Of a DNA stretch of 64,000 nt, positions 15,107-24,500 are shown in pieces (positions within the stretch are counted from its first letter, which is position 1; the number at the start of each line of letters is the position of its first letter). Made by a program: the position numbers and the translations under genes. The stretch is taken from the NCBI GenBank assembly GCA_016235065.1, contig JACRMB010000001.1, positions 62,001 to 126,000 of the forward strand, read 5' to 3'. Under the pieces are notes generated by a model. That model saw nothing but the letters and a program-made list of their open reading frames with translations, did no database searches and was not told where the DNA came from. The DNA is from Actinomycetota bacterium (GTDB lineage Bacteria > Actinomycetota > Thermoleophilia > BMS3ABIN01).

Positions 15107-17866
15107 CTATTTCGGCATCAGACCCAGATCCTGCTTCAGCGACTCCAGCGTGATCATTGCGCCTGATTCCAGGGTTCTCAGAGCGATCAGGCCGGCGGCC
15201 AGGATCAAAATAGTCAGCAGCGGCAGGACAAGCGCCCGCCAGCGGCTTATCTTCAGCGCCTCGACCGCTGCCATCCAGGTGGCGACAAAACCGATCAGCA
15301 TGGCGGCAATCCGGGCCAGCGGCCCTACTTCCGGCAGCAAGGCCAGCAGATACAGGAAATGTGGCACCCGGGCGAAACTGACCGCGCGGAATGCCTGGGT
15401 GAAATCGGCCCTGCTTCTCAGAAGGCGCCCGGCCCAGTAGATTCCCAGGACCGTGGCCAGCCATGAGGCGATACCCGCGGCGATTGCGGCAGGGCTCAGG
15501 CGGTCAGCCAGAACGTAGGCCATTATTACGGAACCAACGAGCCCCAGCAGTAAGGCAGGCCCAGTCATCAGTGGCTCACGGGAGACCTCGCGATAGGCGC
15601 TACGGTCGAGGAACAGCGCCCTCAGCGCCAACCCGGCCCAGTCGCCGGCCTGATGAAAAACACCTCTGATCAGCGTCGACAATGACCAGGCATCGACTTC
15701 TGCCAAGCCGGCTCGAACGCCAGCCGCAACGGTTCCTTCCCCAGAAACACCGGCCTGCTTTCCAGCCGCTGCCTGTTCCTCAGCCGTCCCACCCTGTTTC
15801 TCAGCCGCGACAGCCCGCCCGGCCCGCGGCTCCCCGACCGATTCACCTCGCCTCGCGTTGAAGATCGCAAAGACATCCGCCGAGTTGCGGGTCGGCGGCA
15901 CATCCATGTCGCCGGGATGGAAGATGAAGGCGTCGGTCTGCTCGCCGCCCATGCCGCCGTGGCTGCCGATGAGTTCCTCCATGGCGGCGACGGTGCCGTC
16001 AGCATAGACAGTACTGTTGACGATAAGATCACCCGCATGGGGGAAATCGGCAATCCGCCGGACCTGCCAGGCGCGCAGCTCCGTATCGCCATAAGGCTCC
16101 AGCGGATCCTCACCACTGACCTCGCCAGTATGGAGATTACGCATACCACCTTTGCCTAATGCGATCGGGGTTCCTTCCTCATCGTAAGCCACGACGAAAC
16201 CCACACCGTCATGCTGAACCACCGCGTCGACCATTCCAGGGTAGGTTTCGTTCAGCTCACCGAGGGTGATCTTGCGCGGAAAGAGGTCGAAGTAGACCTG
16301 GGCGATGTTGCCGCTGCCGCAGACGATCACCGGCTCTACTTTTTCCAGGTCAGCCGGCGCCTGCTCACGCATGGAGCGGTCAGTGACGCGCCGGACCTGT
16401 TTCAGCAAGGCGCCGCCTGCACGGCCGCTGGTGCCCTGCTCCTGGATATTCTTCAGTTCCCCGGATATGGCCGCCACCGCGACCGTGCCATCGTCGCCGC
16501 CGAATGTATGCGCTACCCCAATACCCTCAGGCAGCTTCTCCTCTATGAACTCCTGCAGCGTGTAACCGTAGCGCTGCAGAAAAGTCGGCCCAAAGGACTG
16601 TCCATGGTCGGAAAGCACGATCAGGTCATAAGGACGCGGCGCCTTGCGCTCGATTATATCGCGCACGTGGGCTATCACCCGGTCGTATTTACGCAGCGTG
16701 GCCAGGGCGTGTCTTGACCAGGGTCCCGAATGATGGGCAACCTCATCATATCCCGGCCAGGTTATATAGAGAGACGGCGAGCCGCGGACGATGTCCATGA
16801 TCGTCAGATAGGCCGCCAGATCGCGCATGAAGACAGTGGTCGCCGCGCGCACTGCAGGGTAAAAATGGCGCTGGCGATTCAGCAGTGGATAGACTTTGTT
16901 AGCCTTGTCGCGCCGGTACTGCCAGACCTCGAGTGCCATCTCGTTGATGAACAGCACCAGGGTCCTCATGATGAAATACGGATTCAGCATCAGCAGGTAG
17001 ATGTCCCTGGCCCGCTGGCGCTTTTCCTCCCGGCTGCCACTGGTCAAGTCGGCCAGGGTCAGGATCGACTTCTCAGCGTCGCCGTTGAGCATGTTGTTGA
17101 TGCTGGAGCCGCCGCGCATCAGGCCTTCCCCACTGGCATAACGCTCATTGATCAGGGGCGCATCCTTGCTGGAGACGAACAGCTTGCCCTCGTCTTTGCC
17201 ATACCAGCGGAAAGACGGGATATCATAGTTGTCGCCGAACATGATGCCGGCCTGGCAGGCGGATGTCTGCGACGGCAGGCCGCAGTCCATGAGCGAGAGT
17301 GCGTAGCCTTCCCTCTCCAGCATCTGGCTCAGCTCCGGCATGTATCCTTCCTCCAGGGCTTTCTGCAGGTGGTGGAAACTGAGCCCGTCGATCTCCATCA
17401 TCACCAGGCCCCGGCTTTGATCGCCGGCCCCATCGAACTTCCTGCGCCCGGCCAGCCGCTCGATCACACCCTGGTAGAACGAATCGTCGTCGCCGACACC
17501 GGTAAGCCCGATGATCACGGTGTTCACGGCAGATATGAAGATGCCGGCGAAAAAGGCGGCGGCAAAATCTCTTACCTCAAAAGTTGGAAGCAGGTCGCTG
17601 GCGATTATCAGGGCGAAGGCGTTAGCCACGAAGCCTACGGCAAAGATGGCGAAGAAACCAAAAGGAAGAGCCAGCATCAGGATCAGCGGCCGGATGACCA
17701 GGTTTACGATGCCCAGCATCAGCGCCGCCGCAGCCGCACCGGTCATGCCGCCGGAGATAGTGATGCCCGGCAGGACCATGGAAGCGATGATGAGCGAGAC
17801 CGCGTCGACAATCCAGAGGAAGATGAACCGGAAGAATATCCGGAATGCGTAGCCTATGGATTTCAA
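15107..17866 (-). CDS. Phage-holin-like / alkaline-phosphatase-superfamily / Yip1-like fusion membrane protein
   Basis: 919 residues in three parts. Residues 1-130 form four membrane helices of the mycobacterial phage holin superfamily IV type (IVNLVIRPLILMLALPFGFF). Residues about 145-650 form a type I phosphodiesterase/alkaline-phosphatase domain with metal-site motifs MMEIDGLS, CGLPSQTSACQAGIMFGDN (probable nucleophile Thr), WPGYDEVAHHSGP, IVLSDHGQSFG and GSHGGMGGEQTDAF. Residues about 735-905 hold four to five helices resembling Yip1, joined by an Ala/Gly/Glu-rich linker. The phosphatase part should be a membrane-attached hydrolase of unknown substrate. It sits between trmD and rplS, a position normally without such a gene. 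Confidence 0.8.
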   Translation of the reverse strand: MKSIGYAFRIFFRFIFLWIVDAVSLIIASMVLPGITISGGMTGAAAAALMLGIVNLVIRPLILMLALPFGFFAIFAVGFVANAFALIIASDLLPTFEVRDFAAAFFAGIFISAVNTVIIGLTGVGDDDSFYQGVIERLAGRRKFDGAGDQSRGLVMMEIDGLSFHHLQKALEEGYMPELSQMLEREGYALSLMDCGLPSQTSACQAGIMFGDNYDIPSFRWYGKDEGKLFVSSKDAPLINERYASGEGLMRGGSSINNMLNGDAEKSILTLADLTSGSREEKRQRARDIYLLMLNPYFIMRTLVLFINEMALEVWQYRRDKANKVYPLLNRQRHFYPAVRAATTVFMRDLAAYLTIMDIVRGSPSLYITWPGYDEVAHHSGPWSRHALATLRKYDRVIAHVRDIIERKAPRPYDLIVLSDHGQSFGPTFLQRYGYTLQEFIEEKLPEGIGVAHTFGGDDGTVAVAAISGELKNIQEQGTSGRAGGALLKQVRRVTDRSMREQAPADLEKVEPVIVCGSGNIAQVYFDLFPRKITLGELNETYPGMVDAVVQHDGVGFVVAYDEEGTPIALGKGGMRNLHTGEVSGEDPLEPYGDTELRAWQVRRIADFPHAGDLIVNSTVYADGTVAAMEELIGSHGGMGGEQTDAFIFHPGDMDVPPTRNSADVFAIFNARRGESVGEPRAGRAVAAEKQGGTAEEQAAAGKQAGVSGEGTVAAGVRAGLAEVDAWSLSTLIRGVFHQAGDWAGLALRALFLDRSAYREVSREPLMTGPALLLGLVGSVIMAYVLADRLSPAAIAAGIASWLATVLGIYWAGRLLRSRADFTQAFRAVSFARVPHFLYLLALLPEVGPLARIAAMLIGFVATWMAAVEALKISRWRALVLPLLTILILAAGLIALRTLESGAMITLESLKQDLGLMPK

Positions 17867-17922
17867 GATCCGGCTCCCTTCAAACCGTCACCAACGGCGC
17901 AGGTTCCGCTATTGCCAGCTCG

Positions 17923-18585
17923 CTATCCCAGGTTCTGCTGCCGCCATTTCTCGATCTCGGCATGATTACCCGAAAGCAGGACCTCCGGAACCTTCCATCC
18001 CCGGAATTCTGCCGGTTTCGTGTAATGGGGATATTCCAGCCGGCCGCCAAGCTCGCTGGAAAAAGATTCGTAGACAGCGCTCTCCTCGCTGCCGAGAGCT
18101 CCAGGCAGGCGCCTGGTTAGCGCGTCGATGACCACCATCGCCGGTAACTCGCCGCCGCTGACCACGTAGTCGCCGATGGAGATATCGCCGGTTACCAGAT
18201 GGTCGGATACCCGCTGGTCGAAGCCCTCGTAGCGGCCGCACAGGAGCGTGAATTCTGAAAGGCCGGAAAGCTCAGTAAGCAGGGAATCATCGAGCCGCCG
18301 GCCGCGGGGAGACAGCATGAAAACGGGGCGCTGTTCCTTAACCGCTACACAGTCGACGCCATACACTCCCTCGAGGGCGGCGCAGACCGAGTCGACCCTG
18401 AGGACCATCCCGGCGCCGCCGCCACAGGGCGTGTCGTCGACCTGGTTATGTTTCAGGGGGGTGAAGTCGCGGTAATTGTGCAGCCTTGCCTCCAGGCTGC
18501 CGGCCTGTACCGCATTGGTGACATGCCGCTGATCGAAGAACCAGTTGAACCATTCCGGGAAGAGGGTGAAGACGTCGATCTTCAT
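17923..18585 (-). CDS. trmD: tRNA (guanine-N1-)-methyltransferase TrmD
   Basis: 220 residues with the SPOUT knot: [48 protein letters not shown] and [36 protein letters not shown]. It methylates G37 of tRNAs reading CNN and prevents frameshifting. The N-terminus [13 protein letters not shown] is typical. Slightly shorter than most family members because the C-terminal helix is cut after EKWRQQNLG. Confidence 0.96.
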   Translation of the reverse strand: MKIDVFTLFPEWFNWFFDQRHVTNAVQAGSLEARLHNYRDFTPLKHNQVDDTPCGGGAGMVLRVDSVCAALEGVYGVDCVAVKEQRPVFMLSPRGRRLDDSLLTELSGLSEFTLLCGRYEGFDQRVSDHLVTGDISIGDYVVSGGELPAMVVIDALTRRLPGALGSEESAVYESFSSELGGRLEYPHYTKPAEFRGWKVPEVLLSGNHAEIEKWRQQNLG

Positions 18586-18640
18586 GAGGATTCACGCATC
18601 AAGCCGGGCGATATTCCATGAAGACATATCACCATGGCGG

Positions 18641-19246
18641 TCACACCGCGAAGCCTTCCGCGAGCTCGATGCGCCGGTTCTCGACGTCGACCGAGAGGAT
18701 CGCCTGGCTGATGAACGGCACCAGCAGCAGTTTTTCCTCCTCGCCTTCCGGTTCGATCTCGATGTAGGGATTGGCCTTGGGTGATTCGACCAGCCGGAAT
18801 ACGGTGCCGACCAGCCGCTCTCCCTCGTAGACCTCGCAGCCTTCGATCTGAAAAGCGTAGTATGAGCCTTCCTCCGGCTCGTCCAGTTCCGTTGCTCTTA
18901 TGAACAACGATGCGCCGAACAGCGGCTTCGCTTCTTCCTGCGAACCGATGCCCCTGAACCTGACGATCGGTCCCCGATCCGACGTTCGGCTCGTTTCTAT
19001 TATCACCGGCGTACGCTCCTCCTCACGTTTGCGCATGAGATGAAGTTCCGACCCGGCCGCGAATCGCTCGTCCGCCTCGGTGAGCTGCTTTATCAGCATC
19101 TCGCCGGCGGTCCCGTGGATCCGCTTCACCATCCCGACCAGGATCCATTCAGGCGCTCCCACCGGGGCTCGGTCAGTTCCGCCGGCTGATTTGCCGGTGG
19201 CCTCGCCCCTGGAGCCACTGATGGAGTCGCTGGCCGGGTCAGTCAA
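18641..19246 (-). CDS. rimM: Ribosome maturation factor RimM
   Basis: 201 residues from a TTG that overlaps the khpA stop region by 8 nt; a GTG at 19162 is an alternative that would drop 28 non-conserved residues. The RimM N-terminal domain (WILVGMVKRIHGTAGEMLIKQLT) and the PRC-barrel domain (GSYYAFQIEGCEVYEGERLVGTV; LLVPFISQAILSVDVENRRIEL) are clear. It assists 30S head assembly. Order rpsP-khpA-rimM-trmD is conserved. Confidence 0.92.
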   Translation of the reverse strand: MTDPASDSISGSRGEATGKSAGGTDRAPVGAPEWILVGMVKRIHGTAGEMLIKQLTEADERFAAGSELHLMRKREEERTPVIIETSRTSDRGPIVRFRGIGSQEEAKPLFGASLFIRATELDEPEEGSYYAFQIEGCEVYEGERLVGTVFRLVESPKANPYIEIEPEGEEEKLLLVPFISQAILSVDVENRRIELAEGFAV

Positions 19247-19469
19247 CTATTTCGACGATCGCCCGTTTGCCGTTCTTGACCGCGCTCGCCTTGACGATGG
19301 TCCTCAGCGCCCTGGCGATACGGCCCTGCTTGCCGATGACCTTGCCGATGTCATCCTTGGCCACAGTCAGCTCCAGCACTACGGTGGTGTCAGTCTCGGT
19401 CTCCTGCACCTTGACCTCGTCCGGCTTGTCCACCAGGGACTTGGCCAGGTATTCGAGTAGATCCTTCAC
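19239..19469 (-). CDS. khpA: KH-domain RNA-binding protein KhpA
   Basis: 76 residues from a GTG at 19467-19469 with GGAGG 6 nt upstream. Sequence DLLEYLAKSLVDKPDEVKV is followed by a type II KH motif with GKVIGKQGRIARALRTIVKA (GxxG loop = GKQG). A longer frame reaching 19628 overlaps rpsP and is spurious. The protein binds RNA, and in Gram-positives affects cell size and small-RNA networks. Confidence 0.93.
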   Translation of the reverse strand: MKDLLEYLAKSLVDKPDEVKVQETETDTTVVLELTVAKDDIGKVIGKQGRIARALRTIVKASAVKNGKRAIVEIVD

Positions 19470-19503
19470 TTTCTTCCTCCGTTTTCGCTTTAGAGTTTCA
19501 ACT

Positions 19504-19746
19504 TCAGGATATCCCCTTGACCGACAGCAGCTTGGCGACGGTTTCCGTCGGCTGGGCACCCTTGGCCAGCCAGTCGCGTGCCTTGTCCTCATCGACTTCG
19601 ATGAGCGACGGGTCTTCCTGTGGTGCATAGCGACCGATATTCTCGATCACCTTGCCATCCCTGGGGGAACGGGAATCGGCTACCACGATCCGGTAGATCG
19701 GCTTCTTCTTGCGGCCGACCCGGCTCAAACGTATCTTCACTGACAT
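19504..19746 (-). CDS. rpsP: 30S ribosomal protein S16
   Basis: 80 residues starting [20 protein letters not shown] and [20 protein letters not shown], diagnostic for S16. Full length. GAGGAGGTGA precedes the ATG. It follows ffh by 78 nt, the standard order. Confidence 0.97.
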   Translation of the reverse strand: MSVKIRLSRVGRKKKPIYRIVVADSRSPRDGKVIENIGRYAPQEDPSLIEVDEDKARDWLAKGAQPTETVAKLLSVKGIS

Positions 19747-19824
19747 TCAATCACCTCCTCTGGAACTTGCGTTTGTTTACTCGTGTCTTGTTCCGCTTTG
19801 AGCATCTCAACTCGTGCGCGGCGA

Positions 19825-21168
19825 TCAGAAACCGCCCTTCAGCATTTCAGGCGGGATATTAGGCATTCCTTTGCCACCCTTGCCGCTTGCCAGCTGCTTC
19901 ATCATCTTCTGCATCTGCTTGAAACGGCTGATCAGCTGGTTCACGGCCTGGACACTGGTGCCGCTGCCGGCGGCGATGCGCTTGCGGCGGCTGCCGTTGA
20001 TCATGTCCGGCAGGCGGCGCTCCTCGAGAGTCATCGACCGGATGATAGCCTCGACCCGGTCGAGCTCACGCTCGTCGATCTGCTGGTTCTTGAGCGCCTT
20101 GGGCACTCCCGGGATCATGGAAAGCATGCCGGCCAGCGGGCCCATCTTGCGCATGCTCTGCATCTGGTCCAGGAAATCGTCGAAGGTGAACTGGGCCTTG
20201 CGGAGCTTCTGCTCCAGCTCCCTCGCCTTCTTCTCATCCACCTGCTCCTGCGCCTTCTCGATCAGGGTGAGCATGTCGCCCATACCGAGGATGCGGCCGG
20301 CCATCCTCTCGGGATGGAAGTAGTCGAACGAGTCAAGCTTCTCGCCGGTGGAGGCGAACTTGATCGGCTTGCCGGTCACGGCCTTCACTGAGAGCGCGGC
20401 GCCACCACGAGCGTCGCCGTCGAGCTTGGTGAGGACGACTCCGTCGAAATTCACCTGCTGCATGAACTCCTCGGCCACGTTGACCGCGTCCTGGCCGGTC
20501 ATGGAATCGAGAACCAGCAAAATGTTGTGGGGCTTGACCTCGGAGCGGATGCTCACCAGTTCCTGCATCAGCTTCTCATCTATGTGCAGGCGGCCGGCGG
20601 TATCGATGATGACTACGTCGCGCCCGGCGCCGGCGGCATCCTGCACGCCCTTTGTGGCGATCTCCACCGCGTCGTCGCTGCCATCGATAGAGAAGACCGG
20701 CACGTCGAGCTGGGTTCCCAGCATCTTCAGCTGGTCGATGGCTGCCGGCCGGTAGATGTCGCAGGCGACCATCTCCACCTGCTTACCCTGGGCCTTGAGA
20801 AAGCGCGCCAGCTTGCCGCAGGCTGTCGTCTTGCCGGAACCCTGCAGGCCTACCATAAGGACTACTGTAGGCGGACGGGGTGAGAAAGTAAGTTTGGTGG
20901 AAGCGGCACCCATGAGGTTGCCGAGCTCCTCATGGACTATCTTTACTACCTGCTGGCCGGGGGTCAGGCTTTCGAGCACCTCGGCGCCCATCGCCCGCTC
21001 CTTGACGGCGGCCACGAACTGCTTGACCACCTTGAAGTTGACATCGGCTTCCAGCAGGGCCAGGCGGATCTCCCGCATGGCCTTGTTGATGTCGTCCTCA
21101 GTCAGATGCCCCTGTCCCTTGAGGCCGCCGAGAACACTCTGTAATTTTTCAGATAATGTGTCAAACAT
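19825..21168 (-). CDS. ffh: Signal recognition particle protein Ffh
   Basis: 447 residues: N domain, G domain with GLQGSGKTTACGKLA, DTAGRLHIDEKLM and TKLDGDARGGAALS, and a Met-rich M domain (MQSMRKMGPLAGMLSMIPG; the SRP RNA-binding NGSRRKRIAAGSGTSVQAVNQLI). It targets nascent membrane and secreted proteins to FtsY. The SRP RNA gene was not found in the window. Confidence 0.97.
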   Translation of the reverse strand: MFDTLSEKLQSVLGGLKGQGHLTEDDINKAMREIRLALLEADVNFKVVKQFVAAVKERAMGAEVLESLTPGQQVVKIVHEELGNLMGAASTKLTFSPRPPTVVLMVGLQGSGKTTACGKLARFLKAQGKQVEMVACDIYRPAAIDQLKMLGTQLDVPVFSIDGSDDAVEIATKGVQDAAGAGRDVVIIDTAGRLHIDEKLMQELVSIRSEVKPHNILLVLDSMTGQDAVNVAEEFMQQVNFDGVVLTKLDGDARGGAALSVKAVTGKPIKFASTGEKLDSFDYFHPERMAGRILGMGDMLTLIEKAQEQVDEKKARELEQKLRKAQFTFDDFLDQMQSMRKMGPLAGMLSMIPGVPKALKNQQIDERELDRVEAIIRSMTLEERRLPDMINGSRRKRIAAGSGTSVQAVNQLISRFKQMQKMMKQLASGKGGKGMPNIPPEMLKGGF

Positions 21169-21505
21169 ATTTATTCCAGGATATCAGGAGGTGAGGACGG
21201 AAGAAGATCGCATTGACTATCGTGGCGTTGTGGAACGCCAGTGCGGGAGACAAGACATGCCCTGCCGTCACGTCCAGGTTAACGGACATGATCCGGGCAT
21301 GGGTAATCCATCTGTAAAACAATCTCACCGCTGCAATCCACATTCCACTTTGCGAGCATCCACAGTCACTGTCCTCGGCAGGGAGCTTTTTGAAGCCGCC
21401 AGCCCGTATGGGCCGTCGTTGTCCCGGTTCGCTCCCGGCACCTCGCGGGCGTGTGCAAAAACGCCCTTCTACAGCTCTTAATATTAGGAAGTAGTAGTAG
21501 AAGTG
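21169..21505. other. 337-nt gap between the hybrid kinase and ffh
   Basis: No gene is supported. It should carry the ffh promoter on the minus strand, but no clear -35/-10 pair was found. A perfect 7-bp hairpin TGGCGTT-GTGG-AACGCCA lies at 21223-21240, about 55 nt before the ffh start. No SRP-RNA signature was seen. Confidence 0.5.
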
Positions 21506-24500
21506 TCAAGCAGGGAGGCGTGGCTGGTCCAGCAACTCCCTCAGCTGCTTCAGCAAAGCCTGTAACTGATACGGCTTCTGAAGAAACGGATAACCTTTGT
21601 CCTGGATTGTCTCCTTGCCGCTGATATCACTATAACCGCTGGCAAGCAGGACCTTCAGCTCCGGTTTGTCCTCAAGCAGGTGACCCACGAGAGTGACCCC
21701 GTTCTCTTTTGGAAGGATCACATCGCTGAAAACGAGGTCGAAATCTCCCTGCGGGTCATCGAATATCGCCTTGGCTTCCTCGGCATCAGACGCAACCGTA
21801 ACCGAATAGCCATTTCTGGTCAACATCTTTTCAGCAAGCTTTCTGACTACTCCCTCATCCTCGACAAGCAATATTCTTTCGCCGCGACCCTGTAACTGCT
21901 CAATTGGAATATTTACTGATTCGACGCTGCCAGTCTGAAAAGGCATCGCCGGCAGGGAGATGTTAAAGTTCGTGCCCTGCCCGGGAGTGCTCTCCACGTT
22001 GATCCACCCTCCATGCTGCGTGACGATCCCGTAGACGACCGAAAGACCGAGGCCGGTCCCATAGGCGGCGGCCTTGGTCGTGAAAAATGGCTCGAATATA
22101 TGCGATATGGTCTCTGCGTCCATGCCGCATCCCGCATCCTCGATCTGCATATGGACAAATTCACCCTGCTTTGAACCCGGGTGAGTGCTGGCGTATTCAG
22201 CGTCAACAGGAAGATTTCCAGTGCTGATGGTGATCTCACCGCCACCCGGCATGGCATCCCTGGCATTGACTACCAGGTTCATGATCACCTGCTCGATGTG
22301 TGAAGCGTCGGCATTGATCGTCCAGAGTCCTTCTTCAAGATGCGTGATCAGCCGGTACTGCTCACCTATCAGGCGGCCGAGCATCTTGAGTAGATCAGTT
22401 ATGACGGCATTAAGGCTCACGGGTTTCGGATGCATGGGCTCCCGGCGGCTGAATAACAGCAGCTGACGTGCCAGATTGGCCGCTCGATCTGAAGAATGAC
22501 GCGCTTCCTTGAGCTCCTTGTAGGCCGTTGAATCTTCACTCAGTTCCAGCATGGCGAGGTCGGTATAACCCTCGATCGCGGTCAGGTAGTTATTGAAGTC
22601 ATGAGCCACGCCACCGGCCAGCATACCGATACTCTCGAGTTTCTGGCTCTGGCGCAGCTGTTCCTCAAGGCGGCGGTGCTCGGTCATATCATGAAGGATG
22701 CCCCTGATTGCCTTGATCTCGCCAGCCGTATCCAGCATCGATGTCAGCGAAGCTGAAAGATACAGCCTTTTACCGTCTTTAGACTGAAATTCCAGATCAT
22801 AATTTTTCAGAAATCCCTGACGCTTAAGGTTTTCAAGCATCTTCTTCCGGTCTTCAGGGTGCGAGTAAACCCTCTTGGCGATGTTGACCTGAAGCAGCTC
22901 CTCCCTGGAGCCGTAGCCAAGCAGTTCGACACCGGCTGCGTTTATGTCCAGAATCTCGCCTGCGGGAGAAGTCATTATGACTGTGTCCTTTGAGTCCTCA
23001 AACAGGGTACGGTATTCCGCTTCACTCTGCCGCACTGCTTCTTCAGAGTGTTTGCGGTCGGTGATATTCTGCGCCGTTCCTCGCAGCCCCACGATCTTGC
23101 CGTCTGCATCACGCTTGGCTTCACCGCGGGCGGAGATCCATCTTGTAGTGGATGTGGGCCGGGCGAGCTCCAGATCCAGCTCGTATGGCGTTCCATCCTC
23201 CATGGCTTTCTTCACTACGGCGTCGAGCCGCTCGACACTTTCCGGGGTATATGCCTTGAGATGTTCAAGATAACCGATCGGGGGCGAACCGATTTCGAAG
23301 CCATAGATCCGGTAGTATTCGTCCGACCAGTAAATCGTGTCGTCGATCGCATCCCAGTCCCAGCTGCCGATCTTTGCCAGATGCTGGGCTTCCCTGAAGC
23401 CAGCTTCGCTTACTTGTAGCGACTGTTCCGCCTGCCTGCGCTCGGTGATGTCGGTAAACATCCCGAAGGTCTCTTTGAAATTCTGATCGGCATCATAGGT
23501 CGGCACGGCAGATGCCAGGGTCCACACCGCCAGCCCGTTCTTGTGGCGGAACCGGCGTTCGAAAATCTCCGACAGGCCCTCACGGCGTTCATCCATTTTT
23601 CCCAGATGATTGGACAGATCCTCCTCGAACATGAAAGCTGTCGCCGGTTGGCCGATCATTTCCTCGACCTGATATCCGAGCATCCCGGCCATCCTCGCGT
23701 TTACAAAAGTGATCAGAAGATCCTCTCCCAGCATCATGATGCCTTCGTAAGCCGTGTCCACGATCCGGCGGTACCTGTTCTCGCTTTCCATCAAGTCTCG
23801 ATGAGCCAACATGCTTGTCAGCCCATCGGTCAGTCGCCCGCTGATCTCCTGAAAAAGGCGCTGCTCTTCCTGTGTCCATACCCTTGCATAAGAGCACTGG
23901 TGCACACCGAATACCCAGGGTATGCCTGTTTTGGGATAAAGGGCGATCATCATCTGAGACTTGACACCAAATTGCTCTGCACTCACCTTGTTGACTGGTT
24001 TTTCCGACCCGGCTCCATACATCACCGGATTCGCAGATTCCAGGGCTTCCCGCAGATTCTGGGCCATGTCCGGGAGCATCGGTACTTCTTCCCTCAATAT
24101 CCCCGCGCCCGGAAACTCAGGTTTGGCGACCTCCATTGGAACCCGAAACGATGGCGCATCCGGATCGCACGGATAGAAGAGCCAGGCCCGGTCGCAATCA
24201 AAGATAGCCAGCACTGAGTCGAGCACATCACTCAGCATCTGCTCGAGGTCACTAGTACCCTCAATGGCACGACTGACCTGATCTATGCTTTCGAATAACC
24301 TCAAACGGGCCTGACGTTCCTCCGCCGCCCGTTTGGATTCGGATATGTCCAGAAATACCACAACGGCGCCCACAACCTGACCATCTTCCCGCATTGGCGT
24401 GGTAACACATCCTACCGGGAAATATGTACCATCCTTCCGCCAGAATATCTCACTGTCCCCCCGAAAAGCCTCGCCCGTTGTGACGGCCGTATAAATCGGA

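Noticed and set aside
16730-17965. Long plus-strand open frame of about 410 codons
   Set aside because: It is antisense to the conserved phosphatase fusion gene, and its composition (His/Asp/Gln-rich) is typical of mirror frames in GC-rich DNA.
19470-19628. N-terminal extension of khpA
   Set aside because: It overlaps rpsP in another frame; the GTG at 19469 has GGAGG 6 nt upstream.
21161-21343. Small minus-strand frame upstream of ffh
   Set aside because: It overlaps the ffh start, has no ribosome binding site and looks random in composition.
21169-21505. SRP RNA gene next to ffh
   Set aside because: The conserved GGAAGCAGCC-type loop and long hairpin were not found on either strand.
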